From Ceratobasidium sp. AG-K (Eukaryota > Basidiomycota > Agaricomycetes > Cantharellales > Ceratobasidiaceae), in assembly GCA_037039685.1 (NCBI GenBank), contig JAWNGF010000005.1, forward strand, positions 2,480,001 to 2,544,000: a stretch of DNA of 64,000 nt, written 5' to 3'. Each line of letters starts with the position of its first letter. Position 1 is the first letter of the stretch. A model generated the notes under the pieces. That model saw nothing but the letters and a program-made list of their open reading frames with translations. It was not told where the DNA came from and made no database searches. The position numbers and the translations under genes were made by a program. Shown here piece after piece: positions 10,101 to 22,255 of the stretch.

Positions 10101-13011
10101 AGATATATCTTCTCGATCCAATCACGGGGCAGGTGACACTTGCCGCATTCAATCGAATAGCGCATACAGTCACTTCGATTGGGTTCTCGTCCGACGGTAC
10201 CAGACTGATATCCGGCTACAGCGATGGAAGAATACGTGTATGGAACCCTCTAACCGGAAAAAAAGAACTCGGACCACTCAAGGGGCATACAGGCAGAATC
10301 AACGCGGTCACGTTTTCCCCTGACGGCACTCGCATCATCTCAGGTTCTGATGACCATACTGTTCGCAAGTGGGATGCATCCACCGGAAGGAGGATATTCA
10401 GCCCTCTCAAGGGGCACACCGGTCCGGTCACTTCGGTGGCGTTTTCACCCGACGGTACTCGGATTGTTTCTGGGTCAACTGATAGGACTCTACGAGTGTG
10501 GGATGCATTAGGTGGTCGCCTAATCCTTGGTCCACTAACAGGGCATTCCGACTCAGTTACATCGGTCATTTTCTCCCCCGATGGAGCTAGCGTCGTATCT
10601 GGCTCCTACGATGCTACTATTCGCATATGGGATACAAAAAGTGGGAAAATGGTGATTGATCCACTCGAAGACGACTGCGGCGGTGTGACATCAGTTGGAG
10701 TGTCCCATGACGGGGCACGCATCCTGTCTGGATCTAGTGATAGAACTTTGCGTGTATGGGACGAGCAAAGTGGTCAACTACTCCTCGGTCCACTTGAAGG
10801 GCACGTCGGATTGGTGACATCCGTTGCATTTTCGTCTGATAGCTCCCGTCTAATTTCTGGGTCCTACGATGGGACAATACGCATGTGGGATGCTCAAAGC
10901 GGGAGCAACATTCTTGGATCGCTCAGAGGCCACACTGGCGTCGTAAACTCGGTTGCATTCTCAGCCGATGGGGCTCGTATTGCTACCGATCCGATGACCA
11001 CACCGTACGTGTGTGGGATGCGTACAACAAATGGCAGCTGCTCCGCCCACTTGAAGGTCACACCGACCGGGTCAGATCGGTCGCCTTCTCGCCCAGCGGT
11101 GCTCTCATTGTCTCCGGGTCCAATGACCGTACCATCCGCGTATGGGACGCACGCAACGGGAAAATGATGCTCGGCCCACTTCAAGGGCACACCGATTCAG
11201 TTCTTTGCGTGGCGGTTTCACCGTGTGGCGCTTACATTATCTCAGGCTCCCGCGATCGAACTATATGCATGTGGAACGCTCGGAGCGGAAAGCAGATGCA
11301 TAGGATGTTCCAAGGGCATACCGGCTCGGTTCTAACAGTTGCCTATTCGCCCAATGGGATTAATGTAGTCTCAGGCTCCACCGACAGTGCCATCTGTATC
11401 TGGGATGTCAGAGATGGGAAACTCGCGTTTGGGCCACTCAAGGAGCATACCAATTGGGTCAGATCGGTTTGTTTCTCATCAGACGGGACTCGAATTGTCT
11501 CTGGCTCTAGCGATGATACTTTACTGGTTTGGGATGCACAGGACGGTCAAACCGTGCTTGGCCCATTGTTAGGGCATACCGATTCAGTCACCGCAGTATC
11601 ATTCTCTGGTGATGGCTCCCTCATACTATCTGGTTCACGAGACAAGACTGTGCGGGTGTGGGACGCTGCAAGTGGTCAAGTCGCACTTGGTCCACTCGAA
11701 GGGCACACTGAATCGGTTACATCGGTCGCATTTTCCTTTGATGGTACCTCAATCATCTCTGCTTCCGAGGACCGTACAGTAATCATGTGGGACGCACAAA
11801 ATAGCCAGGCGGCACTTGGTCCACCTGAAGGGCACACCGACTGGGTCAGGTCGGTTGCATTCTCGCCGGATGGGGTTTGTATAGCCTCCGGATCGAATGA
11901 TAATTCCATACGCATGTGGGATGCTCGCAGCGGTCAACCAGTACTTGTTCAGTTCTACGGTCACACAGAACCAGTCCTTTCCCTTGCATTTTCGCCAGAT
12001 TCTACCCGTCTTGTCTCTGGATCTGATGACAGAACCATCCGAGTTTGGGACGTACGAACCGGAACAACGATACTTGGCCCCCTTACAAGACACACCGATT
12101 CGGTGCGATCTGTCGCATTCTCCCCTGACGGCACTCGTATCGTCTCCGGCTCGAGTGATGTTGCAATATGCTTATGGGATGCGGTCAGCGGAGAACTATT
12201 ACTCAATCCACTCAAAGGACATACCGACCAGGTCCGAGCTGTTGCATTCTCTCCTGACGGCAATTGTATTGTCTCGGGCTCTGATGACGAAACGTTACGA
12301 ATATGGGACGTTCAAAGCGGTCAGACACTGCTTGATCCACTCACAGGACACACGGATTGGGTTACGTCGGTTTCTTACTCTCCCGATAATACTCGAATAG
12401 CATCCGGCTCGGGTGATGAACAGCATATGCTTATGGGAGGCACAAAGCGGCCGGTTGATACTCGGGCCCCTCGAGGGCCACACCGATTTGGTTACGTCAA
12501 TCGCCTTCTCCCCCAATAGTCGCTTCATTGTTTCGGGCTCAAAAGACAGGACTATTCGCGTATGGGATGTGCAGAGCGGCCAGACCGTTCTGGGTCCACT
12601 CGAAGGGCATACCGGCTCGGTTAGATCAGTGGCATTTTCACCTGATGGTAGCTGCATCGCCTCTGGCTCGAACGACCGAGCTATTATCATGTGGGACGCC
12701 CGAACAGAGGGAGCAATGGTAAGACAATGTTTGTTGTTATTGCTACTATGGTCACTTAACTTTGTATTGCTCTACTCTAGGCGCAGTCGTTTGGCCCCCC
12801 TTCCTGGAAAATAACAAATGATGGGTGGGTAGTCGACCGCGACGATGAGTCTAAGCATCTGGTCTGGGTCCCGTCGGATCTTCGCCCTTTGTTGCTCCAT
12901 CCACGCGTCCTCTTCTTAATATCCAAAAATGACGTATATACTAGTCTGCGCTTTGACGGTGCCTGTATTGGAGAGTCCTGGGCTCGGTGCTATGAACCTG
13001 GCCTGTATTAG
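7153..13011 (+). CDS. NLR1: NACHT-WD40 STAND protein, with three single-base frame breaks
   Basis: Predicted signal-transducing NTPase of the fungal NLR-like type. The start MSFRQRIRRLSHG matches the N-terminus of the paralogue at 33-38 kb. Exons encode a helical module (GPLKAVVDELVSCV; LQNELEGIFQELQQYY; ACYRRVQGHLQRLT), a linker (ELKRGECTPGTRVDVLA), then NACHT with P-loop GMAGTGKTTIA near 8385, Walker B VVVIDALDEC near 8690 and SRPEPEIR near 8800. An intron at 9747-9797 leads to the bridge YQSCPDDLSQLIHDA. About 21 WD40 blades span 10040-12720. After one more intron comes a C-terminal cap (DGWVVDRDDESKHLVWVPSD) with stop at 13011. The frame is broken near 9948 (-1), 10987 (-1) and 12417 (+1); blades on both sides stay well conserved. 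It is therefore either a young pseudogene or an intact gene with sequence errors. Confidence 0.85.
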
Positions 13012-14298
13012 CTCCTTTGTGCCTGTGACCACATTTGTGCTTTTCATTGTCTAGCTAACCTACTCCTATCATAATGTAATTTGTCATTTTCCTGAATGTT
13101 TTTCACGCGCTTTTCAAGCTTCAGGATTACGCTCGGGAGAGTAACTCGACTCTATATTATGCCTTCTTATTACCGTTAGCACCTGGGGATTCCGATGCTT
13201 GCATTTATTACCCGAAGTATGACATTGAATGCCAAAGAAATGAGCACAAGGTATTCGGATACGCCGGCCTGAATATTAGTATAGTCTCTATAATACGCTT
13301 TTGAGTGCTGAAAAAAGCTAAATGATTCTTGGTCAACCCCACTGCGTTGTCTTTGCCCGTCTTCCAGATTTCAATGCTTAGACGACATTAAAGCACACTC
13401 AAGTGTACGAAAGTAGTATACGATTAGTTTGAGGTACAGCCTTATCGTTTCGGTTGTCGCCCTCAATACCGTCACAACGCTCTGGCACCCTAGCCTATGA
13501 TGTTCAGACCTCCAATCAACTGGATGTTCTTGTTTACAGGCTATTGTAAGGTACTGATGAGTATATGCATATATTTCTGCTGGATCCCGCCCTTGTTTCC
13601 TCTGTACGTGTGCTCAATGAATGGCTTTGCGCAATTGAAAGTTTGGGCTACGCCAGTCCCAACACAGCAACTCAAACAGTGGCTATCTAGGAATGCCTCG
13701 GCCCGTAGACGGTATTCGTGCGTATCTCGAGCTTTATCAGTAGTCTGCAGCGGGTTTCAGGCCAGGGGGGTAATATAGGGTTGTATGTCGAGCCCGACTT
13801 CCCTAAGACATGCACAAATTAACTTTTTACATTGCCGGTTATATCCGCGTGTATATATTATCAACCCAGTCCATATTTGACTATAGCGAGAATCGTCTGA
13901 CGTCGCCGATGCCCAGGGCGGTCCATTGGTCGGGGATGCCTGCGAATGCAGGCTCATGGTTCGTCGTCGTGGTCATGTCACTGAGTAGGTCCTTGCAACA
14001 GGATGGCGTCTCTTCCCAGTACGGTGCTGTAATTTTGTCGAATCGGTCCACTTCGAAGCGGCGCTTGCTGCCGATCAAAGACGTGGTCGGACTTCCAGCC
14101 CTGGATAAAGTAAGCGCCGAACCGTGGACTTGTATGCCGTACGTGGCCAAAGAAAAGTCCAGAAGACGGCCACATCGACGACACGACGCGTACATAGATG
14201 TTATATTACTTGTTGTAAAAGTAGGTCGGACGAGCTCGGCGCATGCAGTACTAACGCTCTTTTAGTAGTAATAACTTCGTCTAATTGCTGGTAGCGTC
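13012..14298. other. Intergenic between NLR1 and the P5A ATPase
   Basis: About 1.3 kb. Open frames at 13810-14265 (plus) and 13881-14195 (minus, 104 codons) overlap each other; neither shows a known motif. The minus one has normal protein-like composition and could be a small gene, but nothing else supports it. Confidence 0.4.
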
Positions 14299-17200
14299 AT
14301 GTAAGTGTGCCATTCATTTTCCGACGCAATGCTCACAATTTGCAGGCCAGATATCGCCGTCTCTTCGCCGGACATTGTCCGTGCCAGTTTGCACCGGAGC
14401 ATCCCAGTTATATGGCACGCATATGCACTTCCGTTTCTCTCGCTGTGGCCGTTGCTTGCGTATGCGTACTATGTGCGCTATGACGAGTGGATCAAGAGTG
14501 AAGAGTGGAGCTTTGTGTTTACCGTCGGACTCGGGGCTGCTCATGCCCTGAGCTTTTTGTCGACGCGGTGGAGTGCAGGTATCAGAGCCTGGGTCACCAC
14601 TAGCTCGGTACGTGAATCGGAGTCGTCTAATGCATGTGCTAACACCTTTTAGGTCTCGTCATTGGAAGCTGCCGACTGCATTCGGATTGTTCCGTCCGAG
14701 CACCGCGGCCAAGGCGAAATCGTGTCTCTCATCCGCAAGCCATCGCCACAACATCCGTCCGAGACCGAATTCGCGTTTGTGTACCAGCGCGACACGTACA
14801 TCTACGACCCCACCAAGAAGGCCTTTGCACCACTGCCATACCCATGCAACGACAAGCCTCTGCTTACCTCATTCGAGGGCACACCTGCTGGACTCGCCAC
14901 CACCAAGGCCAAGACCAAGTCGGACGCCGGCACGATCGAGGCTCTCACTGCGCTCTATGGCAAGAACGAATTCGATATTCCCATTCCGTCGTTTGTGGCC
15001 CTATTCGCCGAGCACACCACCGCTCCATTCTTCGTCTTCCAGGTGTTTTGTGTTGCGCTCTGGTGTCTGGACGAGTACTGGTACTACAGCTTGTTCACGC
15101 TGTTCATGCTCATCGTGTTCGAGTGCACCGTCGTCTTCCAGGTGAGTCTACTCTGCGTTGGCTAGACACACAGCTAATTTGTATTTCAGCGCGTAAGCAC
15201 CCTGAAGGAGTTCCGCACAATGTCCGTCGATCCCTACCCCATCTACTGCTACCGCGACAAGAAATGGGTCATTATCCAGTCGGACACTCTTCTTCCCGGC
15301 GACGTCATCTCCATCTCTCGCAACGCCGCATCCACCGAACCCAAGAAACACGACTCGAAACCAAAGGAAAAGAAATCCGACGAGGACAAGGACAAGGAGA
15401 CCACCACTCCCGATCGCTCCATTCCTGCCGATGCGCTTATCCTCCGTGGGACGTGTATCGTCAACGAGGCCATGTTGTCTGGAGAGTCTACCCCGCTGCT
15501 CAAAGAGTCGCTTGGCGTGCTCAGTAAGGAAGATGGTGAAAAGCTCGATGTCGATGGCCAACACAAGGGTTGCGTCTTGTTTGGCGGAACCAAGATTTTG
15601 AAGGCTGGCGAAGAGGAAGGCGAGGCCGGTGCGTCTTATTGAATCTCAACTTGGGTATCCGTCTGACATTTTTGCAGTGGCTTCGTCCGCGACTCCCTCG
15701 ATCAAGACCCCCGACGGTGGAGCCCTCGCACTCGTCCTCCGCACCGGATTCGGAACTGCCCAAGGCCAACTCGTTCGCACCATGATCTTTTCGACCGAGC
15801 GCGTGAGCGCAAACAACCTGGAAAGTTTCTTGTTTATCGGATTCTTGCTCATTTTCGCTATTGCCGCGAGCTGGTACGTCTGGGTCAAAGGTTAGTCGAC
15901 TCACCGAACTGGATCTCCACGGTATTAACATATTCCGGTAGGTATCGAACGCGGTCTCAAGAAATCCAAACTCCTCCTCGACTGCGTCTTGATCATCACG
16001 AGCGTCGTCCCTCCCGAACTCCCGATGGAACTCAGCTTGGCGGTCAACACGTCCCTTGCGGCGCTTTCCAAATTTGGCAAGTTGCCACCTCATAATTTTT
16101 GCCACAAGACTAATAAGTGATAACAGCGATTTTCTGTACCGAGCCTTTCCGGATTCCTGTTGCGGGTCGCGTAGACGTCTGCTGCTTTGACAAGACTGGT
16201 ACTATTACCGCTGTCGACTTGGTCGTCGAGGGTGTGGCCGGTGTCGAGTAAGTCCATCCTACCCACGTTATTAATTTTGCTCATTTCGCCACTCAGTTCA
16301 TCCGATCCATTGAGACTCGTCCCGTTGACGGAGGTTTCGCGCGATACTACGTTGTGCTTGGCTGCCGCTCACGCCTTGGTCAAGTTGGACGATGGTCAAG
16401 TCGTTGGTGACCCGATGGAACAGACTGCACTGAAGGCTTTGGACTGGGACCTCAAAGGACGCGACGGTGTCGTTCCCAACAAAGGTCAGCCCCTTTACTC
16501 TCTTACCTGGGAACATAATTAACCCATCTTATCCAGGCGCCTCGCCATCCAACTCGATCCTCATCCGCCGCCGCTTCCAATTCAGCTCGGCCCTCAAACG
16601 CATGGCCACAATCTCGACCGTCGGCGCAGGAGGCAAGAGTCTCATCGCCGTCAAGGGCGCCCCGGAAACGATCAAGAAAATGTTGGCCACCGTCCCTGCG
16701 ACCTATGACGATACGTTCAAATGGTTCACCCGTCGAGGCAGTCGTGTGCTCGCGTTGGCTATGAAAGAGGTTGCGCATATTAGCGTTGACAAGGTTCGTT
16801 GGCGTGTTTGTTGTGGGGTTGGGTGCTAACTTGTTGGGTGTAGGTTGCGCAGTTGAAGAGGGACGAGATTGAGCGTGATTTGGTGTTTGTTGGGTTCCTG
16901 TTTTCCATTGCCCGCTCAAGCCCGATGCGGTTGCGACTTTGAAAATGTTGGCTGATTCGTCCCATCGCGTGAGTCCAGAGGTTTCTTTATGGGTGTAGGT
17001 GCTGATTAGTTGTGACAGTGCGTCATGATTACTGGTGACAATCCTTTGACTGCTGTGCATGTTGCCCGCGAGGTCGAGATTGTGGATCGGGATGCGTTGA
17101 TTTTGGATGTCAAGGAAGGGGCTACGAGCGAAACTGGTAAGCACCTGGTCTCATATCTTCCCGCATGTTACTCAATTTGGCCATAGAACTGGTCTGGCGC

Positions 17201-18949
17201 ACGGTCGACGAGAGCAAGATCATCCCCGTCAACCCCTCGGAACCTCTCGACACCTCTCTGTTTGAAGAATACGACATTTGCATCACCGGTGCCGCCATGC
17301 GTCAATACGAACGTACCCCCTCCTGGCCTATCCTCGTCCAAAACACCTGGGTCTACGCCCGCGTCTCGCCCTCGCAAAAGGAACTCATCCTCACCACGTT
17401 CCGATCCCTCGGTTTCACGACCCTCATGGCCGGAGACGGAACCAACGACGTCGGCGCACTCAAGCAGGCTCATATCGGTGTGGCCCTGCTCGACGGTACT
17501 CCCGAGGACTTGCAAAAGATTGCCGAGCACGCGCGCAACGAGCGAATCAAGAAGGTGTACGAGAGCCAGCTCAAGATTTCGTCCAGGTTCAACCAGCCGC
17601 CCCCGCCTGTTCCCCCTGCGATTGCGCACTTGTACAAGGATGTGGTGGTTGCGCAGCAAAAGGCCGCCGAGGACTTGAAGGACAAGAGGAAGCGGAACCC
17701 GATGGAAAAGGTGAGTAACGTGGTCCCTTTTGGATCGTCGGCTGACTGGCGTGTAGTTTGATTTGGAGTCTATTACCAACAAATTGGCCGAGATGGACGA
17801 TGAGAACGAGCCCCCGAAGATCAAGCTCGGTGATGCGTCTTGTGCTGCGCCGTTTACTTCGAAGCTTTCCAATGTCTCTGCTAGTACGTTGTCTCGTTCG
17901 GGACCCGGTCATTGGCTAATATGTCTCCCGCAGTCGCCGGTATTATTCGTCAAGGTCGCTGCACGCTCGTCGCCAATATCCAAATGTACAAGATCCTGGC
18001 CCTCAACTGTTTGATCACTGCATACAGCTTGAGCGTGTTGTACTTGGACGGAATCAAGTTTGGCGACTACCAGGTCACGATCAACGGAATGCTCATGTCG
18101 GTTTGCTTCTTGTGTATCTCTCGCGCCAAGGCAAGTGGTTCTGTTCAACGAAGTCTATATTAGAAATAACCGGATGTTATTTAGCCTGTGGAGAAACTTT
18201 CTCGCGAGCGCCCGTTGGGAAATATCATCAACCTCTACGTCCTCCTCTCGATCTTGGTCCAGTTTGCCATCCATATCGTGTCGTTGCGCTACATTACCAG
18301 TCTCTCGAACACCTTGGAGCAGTGAGTTTGCGTGCACACTCGCATGTAATTTCCACCATCTAACGTGCTTTACCAGACGCGGAGAAATTGACTTGGACGC
18401 CAAATTCGAACCGAGCCTTCTCAACACCGCAATCTATCTCCTCGGCTTGTCGCAACAGGTTTCCACTTTTGCCATCAACTTCCAGGTAAGCTACTTTACC
18501 CTCACCCCTCTGGCCACGGCTGACATGTGACACAGGGACGTCCGTTCCGTGAGGGTATCAGGGAGAACCCGGCCTTGTATTATGGTCTCTTGAGTGCTAG
18601 CGCGGTCGCCTTTGGTGGTGCCATGGAACTTGTTCCCGAGATGAACAGCTGGCTCCAGATCGTTAAAATGACGTTTGGCGTGAGTCAAGCTTTCACCTAG
18701 TTGAAACGAAAGAGTGACTGATTTCCCTCATAGTTCCAAGTCCGACTTACCCTGGCAATGGTTCTCGACTTTGCGGGATGCTGGGTAGTCGAAGTTGTAT
18801 GCAAGCACCTGTTTGCGGACCTCGAACCCAAGCCCCTCGTCACTCGCGGTCGCGAGCGACGCGAGGCACGCCGGGCGATCGAGGAGCAACAGGCTGCGCT
18901 GGAAAAGGCCAAGCAAGAGATGGAAGAGCTAGAGAAAAAAGCCCAGTAG
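14299..18949 (+). CDS. SPF1: P5A-type transport ATPase of the endoplasmic reticulum (Spf1/ATP13A1 type)
   Basis: P5A ATPases sit in the ER membrane and remove mis-inserted transmembrane helices. The N-terminal membrane part includes [20 protein letters not shown]. The actuator motif is [15 protein letters not shown] near 15475. TM4 carries the P5A signature [17 protein letters not shown] near 16015, and the phosphorylation site is [18 protein letters not shown] near 16185. The nucleotide-binding loop is [12 protein letters not shown], followed by [18 protein letters not shown] and [16 protein letters not shown] near 17430. Five C-terminal membrane exons lead to a basic/acidic coiled tail ending EELEKKAQ. 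About a dozen short introns are present. The best start is split by an intron: AT at 14299-14300, then G at 14346. Near 16900 one base appears missing, because the frame jumps between VGFL and [15 protein letters not shown]; the rest is well conserved. Confidence 0.92.
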
Positions 18950-19699
18950 ACGGCTTGTTTGTAGAGATTTTGTCTGTATTAGCTTGATAATGCTGGATTT
19001 AAACTGTGTTGTACCATCTATCCGGGGTGTCTGATCCCTTCTCGAGTCCGACAAGGTCCATTTCGCGTGTGCGGCCAAAGGTCCTGAAAGGGTCACCGGG
19101 ACAATCACGGGTGTTCGGAACAGCCGTGCCTGGATGATAGGTACTATCGGCCCCAGCCGACACGCAGCTCGGGAAGCAACGGGTGCTCGCCATCCGTCAC
19201 GTGTGTATGCCCTGCAAGTCGTCTCTGTCACCACAACCTGGCCCATCATGGCCAATCGCACACTTCCCCGGTTAATGTTGCCAAATGGAGCTTGTGCCTT
19301 GATGATTTGATTCGACATCAAACGGAGCATGAAATGCGAATTATGGTTATTTTTACCCCAACGACTTGCCTTGGCTGCAGGCTCGGTGTCGACGACCTCA
19401 GCATCGTCTTACACATCGGCACCATCTTACACGTCATCATACCTCTGCCAGTTCTTCTCAGAAGGGTGTAAATTCGAGGCTTCGTATCATATTGCGAATG
19501 GTTTCTCAAGCCAAGCTTCCGAACGCCCTAATCGTCTCGGACGTTTTATCCATTTGGATACCTCGACCGAACCAGGCTCTTCTCTCGGCTGTTTTTGTCT
19601 TCCTGCAATTCTCCGCTTGCCCTCGGGGCGACCTATATGAATATGGAGCCCCATGGAGCCCCTTGAGCCTCACGCTTCCCCTCCCCACTCAACGACACC
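18950..19699. other. Intergenic between SPF1 and the sugar transporter
   Basis: Both neighbours are on the plus strand, so this holds the ATPase 3' UTR and the transporter promoter. No gene, RNA or repeat was recognised. Confidence 0.5.
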
Positions 19700-21410
19700 A
19701 TGCCTGGAGGCGCAGTGCTCGTACCGACCGACGGTCGCAAGCTCACTCTGCGCGAGAAGCTTCCCCCCAAGCACGTCGTCTATCCGTTTGCCCTCGTCAC
19801 CTCGCTGTTCTTCCTATGTAAGTCGCCTATTCTGCATCGTACTGTGCTCATCCATTACAGGGGGGTTCGCCTACGGCCTGCTCGACGTGCTGAACAAACA
19901 TTTTCAAAATATTTTGCATGTGACTAAATTAGAGTCAACTGGATTACAGGCAATTACTACATAACTACGATGAACTTTACACAAGCTGACCAAAAATCAA
20001 ATCCCTGCAGGTCGCGTACTTTGGGCTGGGGTATTTCTGCTTCTCGCCCATTGCGGGTGAGATCCTGCGTCGCAAGAGCTACAAGTTTACGATCCTTATG
20101 GGCTTGGCATGTGAGTATGCCCGCATATTGGCGGCTAGGAGCTGACAGCGTGCAGTTTACTCCACGGGAGCCATCTTCTTCTGGCCTTGTGCCAAGTTTG
20201 CATCCGAGGATAACAAAAAGGCCGTGTTCGCCGGATTTGGTACGCATATCAGCACGATCATGTACCGGAGCTAACATCTTTCTAGTCGTTTGTACCGGCG
20301 TTATTGCCTGTGGACTTGCGTCTCTCGAAACCGCGGCAAACAGCTACATCACCTGCCTACCCGGCACCGAGCCTTCTGGTGCGGCCTTCCGTCTCCAGCT
20401 CTCACAATCCTTCAATGGCGTTGCGGCATTTAGTGGGCCTTTCATTGCATCGAAATACTTCTTTACCGGCGCCAACGCAGACAACCTGACCAATGTGCAA
20501 TGGGTTTACCTGGCCGTGGCTCTCCTCGGCTGTGCGATCGCACTGTTGTTCACATTCACTCATCTACCGGAAACTTCGGAAGCTGAACTCGAAGCCGCCG
20601 CTCAAGCTGCTGCAGAAGTCGCGGGCGTGGAATCGAAAACTGACGACTCGTTCTTCAAGGTGAGTTCCCAAGCTGCCGCCAAACCCGGTCCTAATACGCC
20701 ATTTGTAGCAATACCGAGCTTGGTACGGCTGGGCTGCACAATTTGTCTACGTTGGAGCCCAGGTGACAATCGCATCCTTCTTCATTAACTATGGTGCCGA
20801 GTCCGTGGGCTGGTCGGATGCCAAGTCGTCCAACTTCCTTTCCTACTCGCTTATCATGTTCACCTGCGGACGTTTCCTCGGCGTACTTATCCTGACCTTT
20901 TGGCCCGGCGAACTCATGGTTGGCGTCTGGGCAACCCTCTGCCTGGTTTTCATCACCTGTACAACATTCCTGCACGGCAAAGCCGGAATGGCCTGCCTTA
21001 TGCTCACCATGTTCTTCGAGGGCCCGCTTTTCCCATGCATTTTCGTCATGTCCACGAAGAACATGGGTCGTCACACTCGACGTGCATCTTCCCTCCTTAT
21101 TTCGGCCATCTCGGGAGGTGCAGTGTTCCCACCCATCCAGGGTGCCATTGCCGACAAGCACGGAACGCGCATTTCGTTTGCCATTTGCATCCCCGCCTTT
21201 GCATACACCGCCGCTTTCGGGTTCTTCCTTTGGTATAGGCATGGTGCCCACTTTAGCCTGCGACACGAAAAGATGGTACAGGCCCAGGCTGAGCCCGTGC
21301 TGGAGACCATCGGGCGTACGTCTCTCGGCCTTCACCACCATGAGAAGTCTAGCAGCAATAGCAGCGGGCATCGTGACATACGCGAAGACGAGTACAGGGA
21401 GAAGGTGTAA
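19700..21410 (+). CDS. MFS transporter, FucP (fucose/glucose/galactose permease)-like
   Basis: Predicted 12-helix plasma-membrane sugar permease. The start MPGGAVLVPTDGRKLTL is followed by TM1 (PFALVTSLFFL, intron, WGFAYGLLDVLNKHFQ), whose LFFLWGFAYGLLDVLN block is the family hallmark. Further exons give VAYFGLGYFCFSPIAGE, RRKSYKFTILMGLALYSTGA and ACGLASLETAANSYITCLPG, the last again typical of FucP-like permeases. A charged cytoplasmic loop rich in Ala and Glu separates the halves, then YVGAQVTIASFFINY starts the second half. The C-terminus is hydrophilic with a Ser/His run. Length, about 490 residues after splicing, fits the family. The substrate is probably a hexose or deoxyhexose, but is not determined by the sequence. 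Confidence 0.9.
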
Positions 21411-21703
21411 CTCAATAGCGGAATGTCCTCCATTTTGTGGGTTTATGGTGATACGATATGTGATATGACGGGCCAATGAAACCGTATTATTATGAACGAA
21501 CTCACCTGACGCGGTGATGAATGAACCGGGTTCATATATTGGTAGATTTGCCAGTGACATTGAAAGTTTCAATTTCCCGAGTTTCAGCCGGGGTTGTTCA
21601 AACACTACTGGGTTGAATAAGCCGCATACATCAGAAAAGTTATGAACGAAAAGTGCGCCCAAGAGTAAGCCAATAAAATCCCAATGTAATGTACAATCAC
21701 GTT

Positions 21704-22255
21704 CTAGTCGCATTGCAGAAAGTTATTTCCAGTTGCACCATGGTGGGTCAAGACGCCTGCAAGGTTAAGATCAGCCTCGTTGCTTGACATACCCGAAGTG
21801 AACGTACCGCAAGCGTAAGCACTCGACCCAGATACATGTCCAATAATGACACGATCAACGTTCGGGTCCCCACCAGTGTAAATCTTGTCTCGGAAAATGG
21901 GAAACTCGTACCGGGTGACAGTGCAGCCAGCCGGGTAGGTAAAGCCCTCGCGATTATCAAGTACGTGTGGGTATTTGTTTGTTCCAACAGTCGTGCCAGC
22001 TAGAATGTGGCTGAGGGATGCTTGGGCAGCAGAGGAGACTTGAGCGGCGGTAAACGTGTAGCCTGCGAATAAAAATCAGGGTTGTCGCAGGCAAGATTGG
22101 GTGGATATATGCGCACCATTGCAGTTGGCTCCAGTAGCACCGGTAATCGAACGTTTGAAAACAGAAGGAATGGTTGCGTCGGACTGAGTAGGCAGAGCAG
22201 CTACCAGAGTGCTAGCCACGGCAACGAGCGGAACGAGAGCATTGAATCCCCACAT
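21704..22255 (-). CDS. Secreted guanyl-specific ribonuclease, T1/N1/F1 family
   Basis: Small extracellular RNase that cleaves RNA after guanosine. A signal peptide (MWGFNALVPLVAVASTLVAA) precedes a short propeptide ending in Lys-Arg (PSVFKR), a likely Kex2 site. After an intron the mature domain reads NCNGYTFTAAQVSSAAQASL. The expected active-site segments are present: the first His in NKYPH, Glu in RYEFPIF, Arg in NVDRVIIGH, and the last His in LTHHGATGNNF after a second intron. Cys residues near both ends fit the family disulfide. The mature length, just over 100 residues, is typical. It is convergent with the upstream transporter, about 290 bp away. No defect was seen. Confidence 0.9.

Noticed and set aside
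13881..14195. 104-codon minus-strand frame upstream of the ATPase
   Set aside because: No domain, no splice partners, and overlapped by an equally long plus-strand frame, so no way to prefer it as a gene.
14573..15527. Overlapping long frames rich in Arg, His and Ser on the plus strand (and minus frames at 15148-16105)
   Set aside because: Shadows of the P5A ATPase exons; only the third frame carries the ATPase motifs and splices correctly.
20691..21713. 340-codon minus-strand frame opposite the sugar transporter
   Set aside because: It overlaps clear transporter exons and has a biased, shadow-like composition with no known motif.
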